This document shows, piece by piece, positions 1-19,800 of a stretch of 64,000 nucleotides of DNA. The stretch's first letter is position 1, and each line of letters starts with the position of its first letter. A model generated the notes under the pieces. That model made no database searches and had not been told where the DNA came from. It saw only the letters and a list, made by a program, of their open reading frames with translations. The translations under genes were made by a program, and so were the position numbers. The stretch is from Lamellibrachia satsuma (taxonomy: Eukaryota > Annelida > Polychaeta > Sabellida > Siboglinidae), in NCBI GenBank assembly GCA_033239005.1, contig BSQZ01000036.1, positions 6,447,501 through 6,511,500 on the forward strand. Direction: 5' to 3'.

Positions 1-347
1 ATTATCTAAAACTTATATAAATCTTATAACATCGTTTAGATTCGGAGGACCATTACTGTACTCACATTTCTATGCAAATAAAAGTACAAATTGACTATCA
101 CTGAGATTGGTGACCGCCCGTCTCTCCATCAGTTTGTTGATACACATTCGTTACCACAGTATTATATATTTATTTATGGAAATCGGCATTAAGTCATGTG
201 ACTAACATATACACAACATCTTTGCTATAATTCTAATTATGTACAATGTTTAATCTGGTATTTTGCTATGTCGTTAAACAAATAAATGTTCATGTTATGT
301 TAAAAATAAGTTTATGTGCATGTATTGAATATGGTTATCTTCCCTAG

Positions 348-8643
<8,296 letters not shown>

Positions 8644-8665
<22 letters not shown>

Positions 8666-8723
8666 CACGCAAGAGGATGACTTAACACGCAAGAGGATGA
8701 CTTAACACGCAAGAGGATGACTT
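8644..8723 (+). repeat. 20-bp tandem repeat over the TRPA stop codon
   Basis: Four exact copies of AACACGCAAGAGGATGACTT in a row. Translation ends at the TAA formed where copy 1 meets copy 2. As the unit is 20 bp, each extra copy shifts the frame. Confidence 0.97.
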
Positions 8724-9404
8724 AACATGCACTTCCATGGGTCATTCGATCATTGCTGTACACTTTCACGAAATTCATGTTCCAGCTCTTTGAGTGCATC
8801 TCAACATACTTTTAAATGTCGCTGTGATGAATTAAGTATTCACTTGGATGTCATTAAGAAATACCCACACATATGTAGTTTTTACAAGTACATTACACAC
8901 TATATGGACAATATGACCGTTTTAGCAAGTGGCAGGCTCCGAAATAACCATGTCCCAAGGGTGCCCTTGGCTAGTAGATAATAGTGCATACAATATTCCT
9001 GGCGCAAATGTCACGATATTCTACCTGACGTATAATCCTGCTCGATGGGTTAACAACATGACGAATGTTTGAATAAACTGTTGTTACGAAATATGTTACA
9101 CCCTGTATATCTTCGTGATAACGCCTGTCCCGAAATTCGTTGTCCAACTGGTTACCAAAATAAAATATAACTCCATAGATGAGTGAATTGTGTATGAACG
9201 CATGAACAACTTTTTATATGACATTGTAGTTATGTTTGTTGAGCTCAACAAATGATGCCATTTACATAATTAAATTACCTGCAACAGTGTCAAAATTATG
9301 ACTATATGATATAGTAGTAGATGATAGCATTTTCGTAACCAGCTGTAAAGATTGTACTAGTACAAACATGAAACCACACTCAAGAGTATGTTGACATTTC
9401 TGAA
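8724..9404 (+). other. Probable TRPA 3' UTR and intergenic sequence
   Basis: No coding signal. An AATAAA hexamer at 9072-9077 is the best candidate for the TRPA poly(A) signal, about 400 bp after the stop; another AATAAA lies near 9160. The rest is spacer up to the LINE fragment. Confidence 0.5.
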
Positions 9405-10113
9405 GGTTTATTTTTTTGGCTACCATTTCTGGAGTTACAACTAACTGTCCTAAATCATAAGGACAGTTAATAAATTCTTCTTTCCGTGATGAATGTGGGT
9501 TATTTAGGACAGTTAATTGTAACTTCAGAAATGGTAGCCAAGAAAATAAAGGCAATGAAGGATAATAAATCGCCTGGAGCGGATGGAATTCCACCAAAAC
9601 TGCTAATGGAAACAGTAGTACAAATTAGTATACCACTTGCAAGAGTACTCAACTTGTCATTAAAAGAGGGAGTGGTTCCTTTTGGAATGGAAAGATGCAA
9701 CAGTATACTATTGTTTAAAAGGGGTTCGAGAAATAAGTCAGATAATTACAGACCAGTGCGCTTAACATCAGTGATTTGTAAATTATTAGAAATGTTAATT
9801 AAGGACCATATGGTGAACTTCCTTTTTATACATAAATCCATCTCAACACGGATTCCTAAAGGCGAGGTCATGCTTAATAAACTTGTTCTGTGTTTAGAAG
9901 AAATCACTAAGTGGATAGACGAGGGATCACCAGTAGGTATTATATACTTATATTTTCTGAAAGCTTTCAACAAAGGTCTACATCAAACAAGCCTACTTAA
10001 ATTAAAAACCCATGCTATTGGTGATAGCATAATCAACTGGATAGAAAAATGGCTGACTGACAGAAGCCAACGTGTTGTAGTAGATGGGAAGATTTCAAAC
10101 TGGAAATCAGTCA

Positions 10114-10120
<7 letters not shown>
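9405..10120 (+). pseudogene. LINE reverse-transcriptase fragment with inverted 5' end
   Basis: The + strand encodes a reverse transcriptase piece of the same family as 61330-62320: MVAKKIKAMKDNKSPGADGI, NYRPVRLTSVICKLLEMLI, WIDEGSPVGIIYL and WIEKWLTDRSQRVVVDG. It stops inside the palm, just before the GVPQ motif, where it meets a TA repeat. The first about 50 bp (9405-9456) are a reversed copy of 9499-9549, each coding for a GQL-V-T-EMVAKKI peptide on opposite strands. Several conserved residues are lost (LYFLKAFNKG for LDFQKAFDKV), so it is a dead copy. Confidence 0.85.

Positions 10121-10192
<72 letters not shown>
10121..10192. repeat. (TA)n microsatellite at LINE breakpoint
   Basis: About 70 bp of alternating TA directly following the truncated reverse transcriptase frame. 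Confidence 0.95.
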
Positions 10193-10194
<2 letters not shown>

Positions 10195-10359
10195 TGATCC
10201 CTCATCTATCATAAGTATATGCTTTCATAAAGCACATTACTTCTGCTATGACAGTGAATATTTGCTAGTACTACTAAAATAACATACCTGCATTTATGTG
10301 AAGAAAAACAAACGTATTGTCAATAAGACAGACAACTGGAAACGTTATTAAAGTGATTC

Positions 10360-10365
10360 TTTATT
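10360..10365 (-). terminator. Candidate CELF poly(A) signal
   Basis: AATAAA on the minus strand. It is the last such hexamer before the intergenic LINE fragment, so it is the most likely distal poly(A) signal of the CELF gene. Confidence 0.45.
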
Positions 10366-13300
10366 AGTAATCAATACCTCTGTACAATGGCAACCAACAA
10401 AACAATATATGCACACAAGAAACTGGTTTTCTAGATTACTAACACCCATTCACTGTTTCATATTCTCCAAAATAAAACAATGTCATCTCATGAGCAGAGT
10501 GTGACAACGACACACCATGCACTGCAGACAATGTAGTCCAACAGACATTTTAAACCATCCACTGTTTGTGTCATTTTCTACTGCCACAGTATAGCAAAAC
10601 AGCACAAAACAAATGGTCAGACACTCAATCAAAAATCATTTAGTGACATTTCAACATAATCAGGCAACTGGGTGAACCAAGCTAGCATCTTCTAGCATAA
10701 CAGTTCATCTCGGTAAAACCATGGAAGCAGTCTTTCACAGCCACTGAATAGTCATTTCATTTACGTAATCTAAAATGGTGATGCCACATGTGTATTACTG
10801 ACTGAAAATATAAATTAATCTAAGTGCACATTTAACAAATGTATTTTGCCAATAAACTGTGAATACCATATATATATACAATGCAGCATAATAACGCTGA
10901 TGTTGTCTTCATCAGTACTAATTCCAGTTTGGCTTGCCTTACTACATGTTAGGGTTAAAATGCTTCTAAAATGGTGCACATGATAAATTTGAGCTGGCAG
11001 TAAAATGGAGCATTAGAATTGTTTGTAATGGGCTACCTAGTGACTACATGGCAAACGAAATAACCTGTCATCTGCATTAATTTCAAAGTGCCTCCCTATT
11101 TACATATAGATGTTAGTTTGTGTGGCAAAACCAGGACTTATGCATAGGACTGTTGGTCTGCATGTCATGCACATGGGATGCACACAGTTATGTCATCTTA
11201 TGTATTTTTACATGACTAGAAACTTGTTGCTAAAACCTTACAGTTGTTATTTCAAAACATAGCTGATCACCAGCGTTAAGGGCATACGTTCCATTCTACA
11301 GTACAGATTGTTGCTCTAATAAAATGCATGACGTGAATTAACTCAACGTTTACACACACAACATTCCATAGGTACGGTTGATGTCCAATAAATCGCAGAC
11401 CCCGTGCTGACAGTCAGAGTCAAGACGACCAACTACTAGGACAGTGACTGACTGGGATACACAGACTGCGCTACCTTACACACATTCAACACAGATTCCT
11501 GAGTTTGCACGGCTACAACAAGGCATGTGGCAGGGAAGCGTCTCTTACTAAGATCATAGTAATAACAATACCTTACACTCATCCTGATGTAATGTTATCA
11601 CAGTTGCAATACTCTGCACCATAGGTACCCATCTGTAAGTATGGTAACATGCATGTAGATTGACAATAGGGGCAGTATCAATAATGACATCACGTATAAT
11701 TTCGCCTTCAACACTGGTGACATAGTGATGCTATCTCAGACACAGGTGCATATCAAGAAGAGAACATGCACAACTTGACAGTTACATGTAATTCCTCAAG
11801 CAGTTCTCCGAATGATAATTATCTAACAATCTAAAATGAAGGAATTCAGAATGTTATGCCAACCACATGTACACTGTAACATTAATCAGGGTGATTTCTA
11901 ACCAACCAGTCTTAAGTATACTGTTAACAGTTTCTATTAACAGATGATGCACACCATCAGTCTTTTTGAAAGAATGCTCAATTTCCTGTTAGCATTTGTC
12001 ACGTACAGAATGCAGTTGAGTAGCTTCATGACTAACACAGGATCTTGCCGAGATCTGTGCAACACAGAGGAACTCTGTATTAAGTGAGAAGGACAGCGTA
12101 TGTCAATACACCTGACATGCACGACTGTAACTACAATGAAGGTTCGATAACTTTGTGAGAACCACATATTACAACTAATGACGCTTCCCTGGCACATATC
12201 ATCACAAATGATCCTGTCTGGAACACCTCTGCATGTCACAATTACTACCCAGTACAAATCACACAAACTTGCAAACAAATTTCTTGACTCGACCTGTTCA
12301 TGGCCAGCACTCTATCACTGATATTGCCTTCATTTTACTAGTAACCTAATGCAGGATGTATTGGCGTCAACACAGCCATGCAGTCGGTGTCAGGTATTAC
12401 AATAACAACAAGAAACAACATCAACAACAACGAGGTGCAACAGTAACTGTCAATGTCTGACCAACACAGAAAATTTAACTTTCACCCTCAGATGTCTGAT
12501 TAAATTGAAATCAGTCTGTTTGGAATAAATCCAACTAGCACTGTCTGATGTATGGGAAGGTGTGGGAAAATAAAACACTGCTTTGACCGTTTCATCAACT
12601 TTATGTTCTTCATCAATGCCACAGTGAATAATACAATTAAACTGCAGCTAGAACGCAAATTAAACTCATAAGAGGGCAGAATCATATCCTTCCAACTGCC
12701 AGGTTACCTTAGTTGAGAAAGCTGGCATCTGCATTGACTACATCAATCACATTTTCTCCTGCCAACTACGGTTGAAAACATACTCGTGTTACTTGAAGGT
12801 AAGCCAGACTTTCACCCAGAGTCATCTGGAGGCAACAACGTATGTACACATGCAGGAATGCGCACATAGGCATACAAGTAACTGTCAGGCCTTGTTACAT
12901 GAGAGGCCTTGTTACATGAGAGGCGCAGAACGTGCATCAGAGATCACTGAATGAAAATCTGGCTTTCAACAGTCACAACAGCACACGATAGCAATACTGT
13001 TTCAGCTACAATGTCGTTGACCACAGCAATGGTTCTTACAAAGTGCTATTGCTGCAACATGGCGGGACTTGGGTGCACGGTGGGTATTTGTGCACTGGAA
13101 CATCTGTAGCCTTCACAAAAATATCTTGATGAATTGATAACAGTACCACGCGTGCATTTGTGTGGCCTGTTCGTCCAGAACAGCATTGACAGAAGCTTAT
13201 GTAGGTGCTAACAAGAGTAATTATTGTCAACTGAACGAACAGTCACACACACACGGGCCGAGACATGCTTCAACAGTTATGAAACCTTCAAACTTTCACT

Positions 13301-15709
13301 TGCCCTAGGCTAGAATATAAAGTCACAAATGAAAACGCCACACGACAACTAAAAAATACACATCTCATAAATACACGGTTAGTGTGTCTGCTGACTGATT
13401 AAAATAGGTTGACAAATGAAAGCCTCTCTCCAACAGCCGAGTGAGTGTGGTGTGTGGGTATGCCACACATGGGCGCTGTCTCATCACCTAGCTGTCTATG
13501 TGGCAGCAATACAGCTAACAATGCAGCAAACAAAGAACCACACATCTTCCACAACTTTCTACGTTTCTAAGGCCAAATAAAAAAATCCCGGTTTCTCATC
13601 AGAACTTTTGCTAAAAGTAAATGAGGGATGAGTTGTTTAGCATGTTGGTGGAGGTGTTAGCGACTATCAAAAAGGCTATTCTTAACCATCAACAACTTCA
13701 GCAGTGTTCTAAGTGTATTTCTTACACCCCTCTGCAGAAATGTTTACAGAAGATGCCTTTTGGCTTGTTTCCCAAAAGTGTAGAAAAAAATTTGTGGGAC
13801 CTATTTTCAAATGCATACACTGATGAGCAACCAGGAATTTTTTTATAATACCTAAAGCCAATTGACTTAAATTTTGCTGATCGTTACTCGCAGTGATGCT
13901 GGCAAGAGACACTGCGATGGACAGACAGGTGGACGAGACGTGGCCACAAAGTGTGGCAATGCCCAGGAGCTCTGAGACGGCGCTTGTCAAGCAGAATAGA
14001 CGATGGACTGTTTATGCGTCTCAACAGGGACGACAGCACGTGACACGACATGGAGAGTGTATGCAGGAAAGAACACGACGAATGCTAGGACGCCACGCAG
14101 ACATGGGGGACAGACGTCACGGCACGGTGATCTACGAGAAAAAAGATAAGCAGACAGAATTGAAATGAATGGCGCATGTAAATTTTGGCAGGCACTCACA
14201 CCTGTCGGCAGCACTGCCATAAGATGCCTTCTTGACCTCCAATTCATCCTCACTGCCAGGGGCTTCTGACTATATCAGTAGCCCTGGCAGATTGACCTGT
14301 TGAAATGCTGATTTTTCAGTTCCTGTGTTAACCAATGGGATTGCTCACATGAATTTTTACGGGGCTTTAATTGGTAGTGGATCTATCGTTGCTGGTCGGA
14401 CGGGTAATGACAAGAATTTCTGGAACAGCTCTTTGAAGTTTTGGCGCTGGTGTGTCTAGTTCCCAGAAACATGTTGCCCAAGACACCAAGTGGGACAAAG
14501 TACAAATGATTCAGTGCACATCCGCACATGGCGTGGGATAAACTGACAAATTTACGTTTCAACAGTTCAATCTGCCAGTGGTACTGTAGTACTACCACCA
14601 CCCCTGCCTAGCGAGGATGCTCTTTGATTAAAGGTTCCACTTTATGCTAATAAGAGCCATAATATAATGTATTTGTTTGTTTTTGATACAGCTCAACATT
14701 CAATACATGGTTGCTAAAATAATGTATTAACTAATAACTATGTTTCTTCTGAAGCAGCACCACTGAAGTGATGTGAAACCTAAGACAAACTATTTTAAAG
14801 AAGACTGCCTGTAACTACAGGTGTAAGAGTAGAATGGACATGAGTTTGTAGAGAAGGCAAAGACAACGAAGATTACACTGCATGTAACTAGACACTTTGC
14901 AAACAGGCAAACTACAAACCATTATCTCATGCACAAACTGAGGACTGCTAGAAAAACCAAGCATGTTTGAACATATTCCAGAAGAGAGAGGGATGAAATG
15001 ACAATGCCACAGAAGACACACTCTTGTGAAGATGGATTTTTGCATAGACACAGTTGCTATGTTGAGGGATGTGTGTACATTTCATAATGCTGGAAGTAAA
15101 TGAATATGATGTGGGCATGTACTACAAGTCTACAACTGGGGTGACGTGCCAGAGCTGGCTTACACTGTGATGCTAACCCTTTTATACTCTAGAATGGCCA
15201 TGTCTAGAACGTTGTTTCGTACAAGTGTCTAAGGAACATTGACGTGACACAAAAAGCCACAACACATCTATACAAAGACAACACCCACAGCACACAGACG
15301 ACTCAGCCATCACAGGATAGTCACCAACATGGCATGGGGGTACCACATACTTAGGCACATTGAGATAGGGTAGTTACCAGCTTATAGCACATATAGCAAG
15401 GGTTCAGAGCACACAGGTACTACAGGCTGTTGAAACAGTGGCAAAACAATGGTGCTACAGCAAAATGACAAATGATAACTACCACTAGTGGAGAAGGAAA
15501 ATTGGCACTGAGACTGCCACAGTGGGCAAAATAACACAGGGAAAGAAACTAAATAATTTTGCAGTACTGAAGGAGTAAGAGACCATTCACAATTGTAGAC
15601 ATTTATATATTCACACATAGTGTACTAATGGGAGGGGGTCAGGATCCGTGTACTAAATTAAATAAATGTTGGAAGAATTCATAACCCACTTTTCTTATTT
15701 CTTCCTGCA

Positions 15710-16056
15710 CGTCCACAACCCACCTTAACAGCCTATGTTAAAGTTGGGTGGGTCTCTCTGACAAGCCACATGTTCATAACCCACCTTAACAGCCGATGTT
15801 AAAGTTGGGTGGGTCTCTCTGACAAATAACATGTTCACACCCCACCTAACAGCCGATGTTAAGGTTGGGTGGGTCTCTCTGACAAGCTACATGTTCATAA
15901 CCCACCTTCCCTGAAGACATTAAGATGATGTTCATAACTCACCTTCCTTGCAGACATTAAGATGATGTTCATAACTCACCTTCCCTGCAGACATTAAGAT
16001 GATGTTCACAACTCACCTTCCCTGCAGACATTAACATGATGTTCACAACTCACCTG
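15710..16056 (-). repeat. Tandem repeats in CELF 3' UTR
   Basis: Two linked arrays. The first (about 15710-15894) has three units of about 61 bp that share GTTGGGTGGGTCTCTCTGAC. The second (about 15894-16056) has four to five 37-bp units with ACATTAAGATGATGTTCA. They share the AACYCACCTT part, so one array probably grew from the other. Confidence 0.85.
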
Positions 16057-16693
16057 TTTTGCTGGAAGTAGTATTAAGTGTTATTTGCACTAGATATACA
16101 GTATACATATTAACTGGAGTTGCCCTGGCCTGGCAATACTAGTAATATGTACTTACTATCAGCCACATAAAAAAGTTCCAGTTGATTTGATGTCTACGGG
16201 TCCTGTCTTTATTTTCAGGGTTCCTACTCTTTCCTCATAACACAATTCCAGGAATTTTCCAGGACAGTATTTATCATGTCAAGAACACGTCACATCTCGC
16301 AATTTGATAAATCATGAACAGATGACAAAACTTTCATAATGTGCAAATTTATTTAACAGTGGCAATGGCAAAACAAGTTATGTCCTAAGCATCAATAAAT
16401 AAATTTATCTAACCATCAACCTCAAAAAAAAAGAGTTCATTTTGTTACAGTGGTCCGAGCGGTATGATTATATGTCACACTACCTGTCCTAGAAATGTAC
16501 TGGAATTATGGCAGTAATGAAAATCAGGGACATAGATAAAAATTGCCCTTTTGCAGGTCCTGGAAGTACGTGTAAAAAGGTTTTCGAGGACACATAGGAA
16601 CCCTGAGTTCAGCTGTGTGACTGGTCATGAAGCAGACACCGTGTGCACATACACAAAGAGCGGACACATGCACACATGCACACGTACCTGGTG

Positions 16694-16821
16694 CTAGTAT
16701 GGCTTGCTGTCACTCTTGCCTCGCTTCAGTTGCACCTTGAGTCGCTTCATGCCGATCTGGAAACCATTCATTGACTGGATGGCCCCCTGGGATGATGCTG
16801 GGTTGTCGTAGCTCACAAAGC
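16694..16821 (-). CDS. CELF last coding exon: end of RRM3
   Basis: It encodes [35 protein letters not shown] and SDSKPY then TAG. This is the conserved C-terminus of the family. Acceptor GCTGCAG. Confidence 0.97.
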
Positions 16822-19800
16822 CTGCAGCAAACATGATGCACATGTAAGAACACAATCACAAACATGCACGCACATACACACCCATACACAGCCAATATCC
16901 TCGGAAAATCCGAGCTCAGTGGCGCAACAAAACCAAAGGATTAGGCATTCTCGTGACCATGTACAATGCAAAAAGTCATCAACCGATGGATGACTGTGTC
17001 AATATATGGCAATGTTGTGAGGACAAACTACTAAGAAAAGGCAGTGCCAACTGCCAACACACACCAAAAGCAGGCATCAAACATTGCAAGAGTGTCATAA
17101 AATATACAGTGAAACATTTTGTTGCTGCCCTGTGTGCCAGGAATGACAGAAGTAAGTGTGTGAAACATGTTGTCACTACCCTGTGTGCCAGGAATGACAG
17201 AAGTGTGTGAAACATTTTTTTCACTGCCGTGTGCCAGGAATGACAGAAGTAAGTATGTGAAACATTTTGTCACTTCCCTGTGTGCCAGGAATGACAGAAG
17301 TAAGTATGTGAAACATTTTGTCACTTCCCTGTGTGCCAGGAATGACAGAAGTGTGTGAAACATTTTTTTCACTGCCGTGTGTCAGGAATGACAGAAGTAA
17401 GTATGTGAAACATTTTGTCACTTCCCTGTGTGCCAGGAATGACAGAAGTATGTGAAACATTTTGTCACTTCCCTGTGTGCCAGGAATGACAGTAGTGTGT
17501 GAAACATTTTGTCACTTCCCTGTGTGCCAGGAATGACAGAAGTGTGTGAAACATTTTTTTCACTGCCGTGTGTCAGGAATGACAGAAGTAAGTATGTGAA
17601 ACATTTTGTCACTTCCCTGTGTGCCAGGAATGACAGAAGTATGTGAAACATTTTGTCACTTCCCTGTGTGCCAGGAATGACAGAAGTGTGTGAAACATTT
17701 TGTCACTGCCCTGTGTGCCAGGAATGACAGAAGTGTGTGAAACATTTTGACACTGCCCTGTGTGCCAGGAATGACAGAAGTGTGTGAAACATTTTGACAC
17801 TGCCCTGTGTGCCAGGAATGACAGAAGTGTGTGAAACATTTTGTCACTTCCCTGTGTGCCAGGAATGACAGAAGTGTGTGAAACATTTTGTCACTTCCCT
17901 GTGTGTCAGGAATGACAGAAGTGTGTGAAACATTTAGTCACTGCCCTGTGTGCCAGGAATGACAGAAGTGTGTGAAACATTTTGTCAATGCCCTGTGTGC
18001 CAGGAATGACAGAAGTAAGTGTGTGAAACATTATGTCACTGCCCTTTGTGCCAGGAATGACAGAAGTGAGTGGAACATTCTAGATTGACTGCAGATATAT
18101 ACTGAACAACAAACGAAATGCAAATATTTTAACATAAGTTTTGTCATGACACAATTTAATAACATTATTTCCAGACTGGCTGGCCTTCTGAATGCTGCTT
18201 TTCAATGCTTTCATTCAGTTTGTTATAATCCAATTCAAATAATTATTGAACAGAGTAAGAATGAAATACGCATTTCTCCATAGTAATTTTTGCATCCCGC
18301 GTATCTGACATCCCACATATATATATATAAATCAACAAATTAAAACAATATTTTGATTCACTAAATTCACCACATCAACTGGGTTATATGATGTAAGAAA
18401 TACACTCATATAATTATACCAATATGACATACCAATATGACATACCAAAACATTTGCTCAGGTTTGTCTGTTTGTCTATGAATACTTTTGCAGAGATGAC
18501 ATACCAAAACATTTGCTCAGGTTTGTCTGTTTGTCTATGAATACTTTTGCAGAGATGACATTGCCAAAGGGCATGAACATCTGCATGAGGTCCTGATCCC
18601 CAAACTCCTGAGGCAGGTGGTAGATGAAGAGGTTCGCTCCATCTGGACCTGTCACAACACATTGGAAAACATGACACGCACTATCGTAATGGCAACTAGG
18701 AAAGCTGTATACAGGCTGTATAAAGGTACCATAAGAAAATATATATTTTGTTTCGTTATGTTTTAGGTTTATTATTTCAGATGGCTTATTTCAGAGTGAT
18801 GAACCAATCGCTAATGACTAGACAGGACTTTCCTAGCGAATCTGATACTCAAGAAACTCCTTGTCGAGACGAACACTTGCAAACGGCGAGTATTTTAGTG
18901 TCTCTTCCAAAAGACACAGGCAATGTGGGATGAATGAAGCTGGCCAAGTTTTGAAATGGCAGCAGGTGCTTTTGAATCCCGAACCGATCGACCGACAGTC
19001 CAATGCTCTACCACACAGCCACTGTCTCCATTAACAATAAGTACAATTATATATTAAATACACAATTTATCTTAGTATCCTCATCCATATCATACCACCT
19101 TCTGTCTGCTTGCCAGCAGGTGAATTTGCAGCAGCTTGCTGCAACTGAGCTGCCGCTGCAGCTGTTGATGTGAATGCATTTGGAAACGATGCTGAAAAAC
19201 AAGAACAAACTTCAAACTATACTGGAGCTATCGTGCTGATATCATGTAATAAATATAATATTTAAATGATCCAACATTGTAATGTGTGCACAAAGACTAC
19301 AGAGTAGTGTAAACTGTGGATTATGTTTGCACTAATGTTTGCGTGGCTTGGTAAGTTGTTGTATTACCATTACCATTGCCATACACATGTAATGAATACT
19401 ACCCTTGGTATGTCTACAAGGTTGGGATGTCAGTGTGTAATATCAGTCATATTTATGTGTACATGTTGTGAGCATTAATATGTCTTATCTGTTGTGATTG
19501 TTTCGACTTCAGTAATACATATGACAAGATGCAGTAGAAATGATAAAAGGGATGACAAAAGGCCACTGTAGCGTACATAGTTAAATATATGACAATACAT
19601 GTTTTTTTGATCTCTAAAAAACATGAACATTTCCATGTCAGAGTCCATAGCTTCATGGACGAAACTTTTCACTATCCTTACAATACCTTTGTCACCATCA
19701 ATATGAGCTAGCCTCTGGTGTAATGCACAATATCGCGAAACTGGTGTCATGTGACCACCAACATGGTCACATGATACCAGTAGTTGGATCTGATGTAAAC

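Larger units (their letters stand above)
10340..16693 (-). other. Probable long 3' UTR of the CELF gene
   Basis: From the CELF stop codon to a minus-strand AATAAA at 10365-10360 there is 6.3 kb without coding exons on either strand. CELF genes often have very long 3' UTRs, and the placing of the hexamer just before the TRPA-side spacer fits. The open frames in this stretch are short and lack domains. That it is a single unspliced UTR is inference; RNA data would be needed. Confidence 0.5.

Noticed and set aside
13621..14253. Open frames of 75-93 residues in the CELF 3' UTR region
   Set aside because: No domains, no conservation that I can recognise, and both strands are open to a similar extent, so chance frames are likelier.
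17031..17886. Series of open frames of about 80 residues on the minus strand
   Set aside because: Produced by the 46-51-bp minisatellite inside a CELF intron.
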